Positions 56,312 to 64,000 of a stretch of 64,000 nt of DNA are shown here, one piece after another (the stretch's first letter is position 1; every line of letters begins with the position of its first letter). Source of the DNA: Lomentospora prolificans (taxonomy: Eukaryota > Ascomycota > Sordariomycetes > Microascales > Microascaceae). The notes beneath the pieces were generated by a model, which was given only the letters and a program-made list of their open reading frames with translations, searched no databases and had not been told where the DNA came from. A program made the position numbers and the translations under genes. The stretch covers positions 2,542,001-2,606,000 of the forward strand of contig JARFXM010000009.1 in assembly GCA_029532625.1 (NCBI GenBank), written 5' to 3'.

Positions 56312-58436
56312 TGTATGTGTGGAAGGCTCGATTAGGTGGTATTAGAGTCCAAGTTGGACTGGCGGTAGGAACAATATAGCTGTTGCCCTCCCTTTCTCTA
56401 ATGACGAGAAGAGGGGAGAGAAGGGAAGAGAAAAAAAAAGACGTCGCGGATTTGGAACTCTTGTGGTACGGGTTAGTACGACGTCCAAGTCGGGACCCGG
56501 ATCTGGTGGTTCCGGAGTAAGTTGTAAATTCACAAAGTTAACTTTCTGTGTGAGGCGAGGTCGTTGGTTTGACGACGATGGAGCCTTCAGAAACGATGTC
56601 GCAGTTAAGCTGCTGAACTAGTGCAGCAGGCGCATGGCGCTTGTCCCAGGCTGAAGCTGGAGGGAAAGAACGTATGCGTACAAGGGGCGACAAGAACGCA
56701 GCTGCTTCGTTCCAGAGTGGGAAGGTTCAATGTTGTATAATTCGGTGCGCGAAACAAGAGTGGCAGGAGCCTTGAGAGGGAATCGGTATGAGACGCAGGA
56801 GGAAGAAACACATGCGCAAGCGGATACTCCGTCTACTTGTATTTTCGTAAATTCTCCCCTTCTCCTGTCAGTCTGCGCAGGGCTCTCCTTTACCGGAACA
56901 AGCCACGCCTTGCTGCGGCAGTTAATACCATGGCACATTGCATGGATCAAGCATCCATTCCAACACGGAGCCGTCTCCAGGCGCCAATGACTGGATTAGA
57001 GGAGCGGGATCGACTCTGATTTGCGCGTCGGGCCCTTAATTGGATACCGATAATTCAGGAACAGTTCACACCAGACACCACCAGCTGGCTGGCATTCGCT
57101 CCAGCCCTCTTCTGATCCCTGCATTTCCCTCAATCCAAGTTCCCCTTGTGAGTACGAGTACTAAGAAAAGGACGTGGACATTGTGTCGATGAAAACGAGA
57201 GAGTTTGAGGCCTAGATTCAGATTGCATATTATACCCAATGTGCCAGAACCGTATTTCTGTCAACTCCTTTGCTAACTCCCACATTCGATGTCGACTACC
57301 CACTCAGTACCTGATCAAATATTTTATTTTTGATTGTCTCGCTTGTCCACTGGCCAGTGCCTGATACTTCAACCGAAGCGAATTAAGGATGGATATTTAC
57401 CCCACAGCCGTCAAGACCAGGTGTCTTTGTCGTCCCTGTCGCTCTCGGGTTGATATTTCCAATACACCCTCGACCTCCCGGTGTTCTTGCCATTTTTAAC
57501 AACGGATGCACACAAGTACACTGACTATTAGATTTGTGTATTATTCCATAGTTAGGTTTATGCAGAATCTAAAGCTATCATCATCGTCACTCTCCCTTTG
57601 TAGTTCCCCCTAGGACAGTTATCATCGCTTCGGATTCTTCGTGGAAACGAAAACCACATGCGCATCAAAACCATAACGACCGCAACGCACACGCAAACCG
57701 GCGCAGTCCGGCGGCATAAATCACCATATAGGCCGTTTTCCAAATCGTTTATTGTGGTTTATATACATCAAGGCGATCATATTTCTCTCCCCCCGACTTT
57801 TTACCCTTCTCCGCCACTACATTCGGCCAAGGGAGAGAGGGAGAGAGAGCGAGAGGAAAGAGAAAAACGGGCTGAGCTGGGTCTAGAAACGTCACTGATC
57901 TCGCTGCTTCCGTCGATCATTAATGCTCCTCGACCAGAAAATTCTCGGTAACTTCATGCATTGAGCGCCAAATGATGCGATAAATCGCCCGGAATCTCCG
58001 TCAAATCTGGTTTGTTCTTCGCTCCTTAGGCCTATACCCGTATGTGTCCGCGCGTTATACCTCGGGAATTGGAAATTCTCTTGCATGTAACCTGTTTGTT
58101 CGTACGGAACCAAACTACCAGTCGAGTGATATGTGCGACAGTGTCGTCAGTCTCAACAAAGCCACGAGAGCCCTGAAGCAAGTGTCGCAGCACATCAAAC
58201 CGTCGATGTCTTCAACGAGGTCTAGATCGTTCCCCACCAGCACGCTTTGCTGCGTCATACACATCCCAGAGGAGCAGTAGTTGCGGTGACCACGTACCTC
58301 ACATTATCGGGGTCATCCGATGCCCACTCTATGTCCGATTTGCTCTTTTCCCCATGTTCCTTCTGTACTTTTTTTTCTCTTTTCCTTCCTGTTTTTTTTT
58401 TTCTTTGATTGTAGCGTCCCGCTAGCTCTTGTTTTC
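56312..58436. other. Intergenic region, no gene recognised
   Basis: About 2.1 kb between the start of the Sec2-like gene and the 3' end of the CSL4 gene, both on the minus strand. A GA-rich simple stretch lies at about 57832-57868 and a T-rich stretch near 58368-58403. No reading frame shows a domain. Confidence 0.5.
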
Positions 58437-59326
58437 TTAGTCGGGCTTTGCGACCTTGCGCAGCTCGCTGACCCCCGTGACGGGGTCTTTAAACTCCTTC
58501 CAGCTCAAAGGAACCATGTCGTTGCCCGCTTCACTCGTCGCCATGATGACACCAAGCTCATTTGACGCTGTAGAGAGATAATAGTTTGCTTGATCACCAA
58601 GCGAAATCTAGCATGGCAAATTGTTAGTCAAGGTATAAAAGAACAACGAGGGAAGCCGCTCTCGGTTTTAGAAGGCGGCGGAAAGCCACATCAAGAGTCG
58701 ACTGAGACGGGCACCCCCCCAAGCAAGACAAGACAGACAGTAGTCCAAATAATGAAGAGACCACAGAGAACAGCAAAAAGAAAGAGGGCGGAAATGGGCA
58801 GGACCGGTTTTACTCATCGGTGCCGCCACGAACGAGCATATTGCGAAAGTAAGAGCAAACGTACCACCTGCGCCCTGACCGTGTCGCCGGGCTTGAATGA
58901 CTCGTAAATCTTGACCTTGTCCTTCTCCGTTGCCCTCACGTCCTGCGCGCGAATCACGCCCTGCCACTCCGTATCCAGCACCGTGCTCCCCACCTGCTGG
59001 ATCGACACGATGGCCTGCTTGGGCACGAGCCTGACCACCCGACACAGCACCACGCTGCCGACGTCCGGCAGCACCTCGCGCCTCTTCTCGTGCCTAGTCA
59101 CCGAGATGGTCGGGAGCTCCTCGGCCGCCCGTGCTGTGATCTTGGTAAGCCGCTTCGCCTGCGCGCCGGGGGCCTTGTCGGGCTGCGTCACCGTCACGCG
59201 GCCTAGGAGGGACGCTACGACCTGGCCATCGTAGACGTGCGTGCCGTGGCCGGCGTGGTAGTTGGTTGCGAGCCCGAGGGCCGTGCCTGGAACGGCGACG
59301 GCGGGGACCTTGGCATCCGAGGCCAT
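58437..59326 (-). CDS. CSL4: Exosome complex cap subunit CSL4 (EXOSC1)
   Basis: CDS complement(58437..58607,58865..59326), 210 residues, normal for the family. CSL4 is one of three S1/KH cap subunits of the RNA exosome, which processes and degrades RNA 3' to 5' in nucleus and cytoplasm. The N-terminal domain starts VPAVAVPGTALG and contains GRVTVTQ. The S1 RNA-binding domain begins LPDVGSVVLCRVVRLVPKQA and runs through QGVIRAQDVRATEKDKV to FKPGDTVRAQVISLGD. The C-terminal zinc-ribbon region is reduced: ANYYLSTASNELGVIMA is conserved but ends without the usual cysteines, as in many fungi. The intron is 257 nt, long for this window (donor GTACGT, branch TTGACTAAC, acceptor TGCTAG), and joins AQV to ISLGDQANYYL in phase 0. 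The frame is open upstream to 59677, but the ATG at 59326 fits the family. It is divergent from ERG2. Confidence 0.94.
58608..58864 (-). other. Intron of CSL4
   Basis: A 257-nt intron, the longest in the window. Donor GTACGT, branch GACTAAC, acceptor GCTAG, phase 0. It restores the conserved RAQVISLGD segment. Confidence 0.9.
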
Positions 59327-60020
59327 GGTTGCTGGGTCTCTTTTTGGGGATTGGGTTTGGGTGGTTTCCGGCCGAGTCGTTGTCGTGCGAGCTTCACCCC
59401 TGGTGATGGCGGAGATTGACGGACTTGGTTTGTCCGCCCTTTTAAGGGGTGATCTTGGAGCTATTAGGACGGTAGAAATTGCCGAATCGCAATCTCGGTG
59501 GCCGCGGGACGCCTCGCAAAGTTTCAATGTTGCTATTAGCTGACAAAAAAAAAAAAGAAAGCTTGGCGGGGATGATGGCAAAATGAAAGATGCATTTCCC
59601 GCCAAGGCATGAGGACCCCGGTCAAGAGTGAGAAGAATTAGGAAGGCGGTGAAAGATGACGCACGCAGGGAAGTCAATTCAACAAGGGTCCAACAGTGAC
59701 ACCCGCTGGCTAGGTAATAATAGTGGGACCCTCCAGTACGTACCTACCTTCACAATTGTCAACCGCGATGCGAGTACGAAAAAGAGCACGGCAGGCGCGA
59801 ATCGGAAAGTTCGGTCCCCGGCTCGTGCGATTACTCTTTCCTACATCGCAATCAAACAAAAGCTCAAATCTTTTTCTTTGTTTTGCGATCGTGAGAGATT
59901 CACCCTTGAACATCTCCCACCTTCCTTATCAATTGATTTTTTTTTTTTTTCCTTTTTTTTTCTTCTGCTTTTCCCTCGGTTTTCTCCCCGCCGCTGCACA
60001 GCGCAAACCACTGGAACAAC
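59327..60020. promoter_or_regulatory. Divergent promoter region, CSL4 and ERG2
   Basis: About 690 nt shared by two divergent genes. T/C-rich tracts at about 59937-59965 lie directly upstream of the ERG2 start, as is common for highly expressed fungal genes. No specific sterol-regulatory element is claimed. Confidence 0.5.
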
Positions 60021-60404
60021 ATGGCTCCCCCCAAGTCTGCCTCCTCAGGCGGCATCCCCGTCTGGATGAAATTCCTCGCCATCGTGCTCGCCATCTTCAC
60101 TCCCTTCTTCGCTTACGTCGAGAGAAACCCCGAGAGCTTCTACATCTTTGACCACCAGGAACTCCACGACCTCGCCAACCGCGCCATCGCTGCCCACGGC
60201 GAGGACACCCAGGCCATCGTCAACTTCATCGTCGCCGAGCTCCATGAGAAGCACCCCAAGCATGTCAACCTTGAGCAGGAGTGGATCTTCAACAACGCCG
60301 GCGGTGCCATGGGCGCCATGTACTTGATTCACGCTAGTATGTGTTGCTCGTTTCCGCTCCCCTTCTTTCAACGATACTTCTTGTGTCTATTTCACCACCA
60401 CCCT

Positions 60405-60444
<40 letters not shown>

Positions 60445-60860
60445 AGAAAAAAAGTTCCTCCTCGCGTCGCACAAGGCTAACCAAGCAAATCCCAGGCGTA
60501 ACCGAGTACCTCATCATCTTCGGCACGGCCATCGGCACCGAAGGTCACACCGGCCGCCACACCGCCGACGACTACTTCAACATCCTCACCGGAACCCAGA
60601 CCGCCTACACCGCCGGCACCTTCGAGCCCGAGGTCTACCCCCCCGGCTCCGTCCACCACCTCAAGCGCGGCACCGTGAAGCAGTACCGCATGCCCGAGGG
60701 CTGCTTCGCCCTCGAGTACGCCCGCGGCTGGATCCCCCCCATGCTCTTCTTCGGTTTCGCCGACGGCCTCTCCAGCACCCTCGATTTCCCTACCCTCTGG
60801 AGGACCACCTTCGTCACGGGCCGCGAGATGATTGGCAACCTCTTGGTTGGTAAGTTCTAA
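60021..60860 (+). CDS. ERG2: Sterol C-8 isomerase ERG2
   Basis: CDS join(60021..60336,60496..60860), 226 residues, the usual length. ERG2 moves the C8=C9 double bond of fecosterol to C7=C8 (episterol) in ergosterol synthesis, in the endoplasmic reticulum. It belongs to the same family as the mammalian sigma-1 receptor. One membrane segment spans about residues 14-31 (VWMKFLAIVLAIFTPFFAYV). The conserved sequence then reads IFNNAGGAMGAMYLIHAS, TEYLIIFGTAIGTEGHTGRH, FEPEVYPPGSVHHLKRG and GWIPPMLFFGFADGLSSTLDF; the Glu and His residues of the active-site pocket are in GTEGHTGRH and FEPEVYPPG. The intron is 159 nt with a 29-T run and branch GCTAACC, joining HAS to VTEY. The stop after NLLVGKF at 60860 matches the family end. 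A donor-like GTAAGT just before it could extend the frame into a downstream exon but is probably unused. Confidence 0.95.
60337..60495 (+). other. Intron of ERG2, with poly(T) tract
   Basis: Donor GTATGT, branch GCTAACC, acceptor AATCCCAG, phase 1. A run of 29 T at 60412-60440 is followed at once by an AG that is not the productive acceptor; using it would break the frame. Confidence 0.9.
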
Positions 60861-62665
60861 ATGGGCTTATTATCTTTTTGCAAGGGTGACTTGTGAGCCA
60901 TCTTGACACTTTCTCCTCGCCTCTTCTTTTTTTTCTTTCTGGGTTTTGGCTGAAGGAAAGTTTTACGGCCCGGATTTGGTGGATCATGGGCTCAAGGTGA
61001 ACGCGGGTTGTGTGCCGCGGGTACGACGAGGGGAAAATCCAAGTCTATTCAGCAAGATATAGCTCTGGGGACTACGGTCTGGATCTAGCTCTGTATTTCG
61101 TACGATAATAGTATTATTAATGCAACGTACAATGGCGGACAGTTCGCTCCATCACCTCATTGGAACTCAGGCATATAGCTCTGGTAATAACCATTTTGGA
61201 CGTTGAGTACAGTTCAGAGAATTGCACTCCACGCGGAGCTGTGCCCAACTCCGTCTTATACCACGGGCTCATGGCTAGCTTATCACATTCACGTCGGTGA
61301 GGAATTCAGGTCGGGATTTTCTCGTCTGAACATGTCACGCAAAGCACATCCTCGCAACCTTTCACATCTCACTTCACAGGTGAGGCTTGGCACAAGATCA
61401 AAATGCGTGGATCGGCGGGCTTGCGATGGAGCGCATCGCGACCAGGCGCCGTATTAAACCAGCAGGCCAAAGCATTTCCTTCGGCCGAGTCTCGAAACTA
61501 ACAGCCCTCCTCGAGCAAAGCTCACCTCTCTGTCTCTGTCTCTGACTCGCTTCCCAACAAAGATCAAACCAGAGCGCTCGCGGATCCAAAACTTTTTTCT
61601 GTTGAAGGGACGGGCAGCCAAACCGGCAATGTTCGCTTGAAAATATTTCGCAAAGTCGTCAATGTGAAGCAAGCTCCGAATGCGTCTGCCTTTCCGTGGG
61701 CCAACGAAGAAATCCCAGCATCAAACGCCGTCATATGGTAAAGGTACTGCTCAGTCCAAGACATTTTTCCTTTTTTTTTTCTTTCTTCTTCCTCCGCCTT
61801 CCTCCTGCGGAGTCTTATTTCGGTGTCGTTGTTGCGTGTGCTGTTCTTGTGAATGGTCACACGCTAACACCCCGGTCAGTACTGTATAAATATCAAAACA
61901 TTCCTTTTTTTACTAATAACGCAAAGGAAAACACCTTCGTGAAGAGCCATGAGAATAGTGTGGTGAGATGGGATTGGGGGCATGTTGAATGTCGTCTCAG
62001 GGGGGAGCACGCCGCCGCTTAGGCTCCACCCTTTTTTTTTTTGTTCTTTCTTTCGATCCGTGCCATATCACTAAACATGGAGCCGGTCAGGGGCGACTAA
62101 GCGGGCTGAAGGCCCGAATACCCCAGATAAAATTGGGTTGAAATTCGAGGGTGGGGGGTGTTGGGAGAGCCCGCTCCAGCTTCCGGGATAATAGGGATCC
62201 CGGGAGTGCAAGCTCAATTACGAGCCAGCGGCTGCGGGGGGAGGTAGGTATGTATGCGAGGATGATAGATGGAAAAGGAGATGTGCCTGAAGAAGCTAGT
62301 TCTGGTCAGGCGTTCTCTTGCATGCAGGCTAGCAAGTGATGCATGGCTCTGGCCAGTACCTTGAGCCCTGCATATTGCCTATAACAAGGGAAGAACCTGT
62401 GGACAGTCCATTTTGCAGCGGGAGGAAAGCCAGGGGTAAGCAGGCCGTCAACCTGGCGGGGGGAGTTTGAACCAGCAAAGCCCAAATAGACAATGCAGGA
62501 CAGGTCGAAAGAAAGAAACTCGGAAACGGCACCGGTTTAGGAAAGGAGAAGGAGAAGGGGAATGCACGATATGAGAATGTGGATAGTGAACCAATCAACC
62601 GCCTAGACCGAGTCATGCGTACCTAGTGTTGGCGTGGCGGGCTTCCAAAAGGCAACATCGTGAAA
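60861..62665. other. Shared 3' intergenic region, ERG2 and NMR1
   Basis: About 1.8 kb between convergent genes. It contains T-rich runs near 61770-61782 and 62030-62042 and no recognisable gene. Confidence 0.5.
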
Positions 62666-63931
62666 CTAGCGGCTTCTGTTGGGGCCGCTTCGGTTCCTCA
62701 TGACCAGTCCCTCATCCTCATCGCCATCCTCGGAGTACTCGCCGTCGTCTGAATCGTCATTGCCGTCGAATCGCCGGTTGCCATTACGCGCTGCACCGTT
62801 CCGCCCCTCGGCAGGAGTCGAGTCGTCGGTGTGTTCCTCTTCCTCTGCCTCTTCCTCCTCCTCTTCCTCTTCTTCGTCGTCGCCTTCTTCCATCCACCTC
62901 AGTCCATTGGCGTGTTCCTCGAGGGGGAATATCTCGCGGGCATACTCCTCCATGCCACGAGGACCTTCCCAAAGACGCATGGCTTCGGCTGGGCAGCTCT
63001 TCTCCATCTCTATATCGGCAAAGTAGGGTGGAGCCTGCTTCTTGGGGTCGCCCCTGCCGATTGTAAATAACTTCTCCAGAGTTTCGAGCTGGTCCCTATA
63101 ACCCTCGGGAATGGGCACCTTGATTTCGATGGGACCTCGGACGTATCTAACTGGGCGGCCAATCCCCCTTTCGAAGGCTTCGCACACTTCAATTGGCGTC
63201 AGCATCTCGTAGGCGAGGGGGATGCGACGGCCGTTCCACTTTTTGGGTCCCTCCTTGAAGATCTGATAAACAGCAGGGCCGACATCGTGCTCAGCGTCTA
63301 GGAAAGGGATTTTTCTCTTCTCGCTGAAAGGCGCCTGCCAGAGGAAGGACCCGTCGGGCTGCAGCTCCATGCAGAAAAGAGGGTAGGGAAGGGAGGTAAA
63401 GTTGTTGTTGTAGATCCCAGTGTAGACAAAAGTGGCGGGGAGCCCGATCTCGCGAATGTAGCGCTCAACCTTGAACTTGGAGGACCAAAGAGGGCAAGAA
63501 GGCCATTCAGGGTTGTGCAGGGCGTGATCAGGCATGGAGGAGTAGATGTAATGCTGAATTCCGGCTTTTTTGGCGGCGTCTGCGAGAGCCTTGCCGATCT
63601 GGACCTCATTGCCGTAGTAGGTGGTGTTGATGAAGGCAAGATGGGCGCCGCGGAAGAGCTCGCTGATCAGATCATGGTTGACGCCGACACCGGAAAGCGG
63701 TCCATTCCGGGAGACGTCCTTGTTCTCTTCCGTAGGTCGGTGTCGAGTGTAGAGCTCGCCGACAATGCATTCTACATTAGGGTTGGTTGAGACCTCGGTC
63801 GCGATGACGCCCTCCAGGTCCCTCAGCTGGGCGCGGACGGTATAGCCCAGAACGGTAACGACGCGGATCAGCGACGCAGCCTGGCGGCCACTGGCGTTGA
63901 TGACAGCGATGGTCTTGTCGGGAGTGGGCAT
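62666..63931 (-). CDS. nmr1: Nitrogen metabolite repression regulator NMR1/NmrA
   Basis: An open frame of 421 residues from the ATG at 63931. NmrA-type proteins bind dinucleotides in a degenerate short-chain dehydrogenase fold, lack catalytic residues, and repress the GATA activator AreA/NIT-2 when good nitrogen sources are present. The Rossmann turn is TIAVINASGRQAASLIRVV (about residues 8-26) with the NmrA-typical NASGRQ in place of GxxGxxG. Further signatures are HLAFINTTYYGNEVQIGK, HYIYSSMPDHALHNPEW, GIYNNNFTSLPYPLF, FLDAEHDVGPAVYQIFK and MEEYAREIFPLEEHANGL, close to Neurospora NMR-1. An Asp/Glu-rich tail of about 75 residues follows, with a run of nine Glu, ending in a basic RNRSGPNRSR. 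The frame extends upstream through a TTG to 63958, but the ATG is preferred. A CAG directly before it means an upstream coding exon beyond the window cannot be excluded. Confidence 0.93.
   Translation of the reverse strand: MPTPDKTIAVINASGRQAASLIRVVTVLGYTVRAQLRDLEGVIATEVSTNPNVECIVGELYTRHRPTEENKDVSRNGPLSGVGVNHDLISELFRGAHLAFINTTYYGNEVQIGKALADAAKKAGIQHYIYSSMPDHALHNPEWPSCPLWSSKFKVERYIREIGLPATFVYTGIYNNNFTSLPYPLFCMELQPDGSFLWQAPFSEKRKIPFLDAEHDVGPAVYQIFKEGPKKWNGRRIPLAYEMLTPIEVCEAFERGIGRPVRYVRGPIEIKVPIPEGYRDQLETLEKLFTIGRGDPKKQAPPYFADIEMEKSCPAEAMRLWEGPRGMEEYAREIFPLEEHANGLRWMEEGDDEEEEEEEEEAEEEEHTDDSTPAEGRNGAARNGNRRFDGNDDSDDGEYSEDGDEDEGLVMRNRSGPNRSR
62834..62887. repeat. Glu-encoding CTC/TTC repeat in nmr1
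   Basis: A CTC/TTC-rich imperfect trinucleotide stretch on the plus strand encodes the poly-Glu part of the NMR1 C-terminal tail on the minus strand. Confidence 0.9.
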
Positions 63932-64000
63932 CTGACGCTTGGCGGGTCGGAAGGTCAAAGAATTGTTCCTCGAGACAAGAGGGGAAGATTCCGAGTAGGA

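Noticed and set aside
58865..59677. Longer CSL4 frame starting at 59677
   Set aside because: The added 117 residues are not family-like. The ATG at 59326 gives a normal CSL4 N-terminus, and the rest is best read as leader.
60849..61063. Extra ERG2 exon after a GTAAGT in the last codons
   Set aside because: ERG2 proteins end near LLVGK, and the frame already stops properly at 60860. The downstream sequence does not resemble the family.

Overview
The window is a stretch of nuclear genome from a filamentous ascomycete, most likely a Sordariomycete. The evidence is: short spliceosomal introns (59-257 nt) with GT..AG ends and CTAAC-type branch sites 10-25 nt before the acceptor; a single-gene, non-operonic layout with divergent and convergent neighbours; and fungal-specific families (KRE2-type GT15 mannosyltransferase, Zn2Cys6 regulator, ERG2, NMR1/NmrA). 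The genus cannot be fixed from the sequence alone. All exon joins given here were worked out by hand from frame, splice consensus and branch site.

Layout. 0.9-9.3 kb is a housekeeping cluster: MTQ1-type glutamine methyltransferase (+), gamma-tubulin complex protein GCP5 type (-), GT15 mannosyltransferase (+), WDR83/MORG1 WD40 protein (-). 11.3-12.9 kb holds a Zn2Cys6 transcription factor with its zinc cluster at about two thirds of its length (-). From 12.9 to about 35.7 kb there is a 22.8-kb stretch in which I find no credible gene; its base composition looks ordinary rather than AT-rich. 35.7-47.9 kb holds BMT5-type rRNA methyltransferase (-), a decayed RNase H-like reading frame with an in-frame stop (-), an asparaginase-ankyrin fusion (-), an unassigned proline-rich reading frame (+), V-ATPase subunit A (+), and acid sphingomyelinase (-). 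49.8-64 kb holds an RFTS-domain protein (-), PUS4 tRNA pseudouridine synthase (+), a Sec2/Rabin-type Rab exchange factor with an apparent frameshift (-), exosome subunit CSL4 (-), sterol C-8 isomerase ERG2 (+), and the nitrogen metabolite repression regulator NMR1/NmrA (-), whose start lies just inside the right edge.

The genes do not form one pathway. They cover translation and RNA processing (MTQ1, BMT5, PUS4, CSL4), secretion and membranes (GT15, Sec2-like, V-ATPase, ERG2, sphingomyelinase), microtubule nucleation (GCP5), nitrogen use (asparaginase, NMR1) and chromatin or transcription (RFTS protein, Zn2Cys6 factor). The points most worth a second look are the RFTS-domain protein, the 295-codon open frame that runs in phase into the V-ATPase subunit A start, the RNase H relic with an internal 54-nt duplication, the apparent Sec2 frameshift, and the long empty region upstream of the Zn2Cys6 factor.
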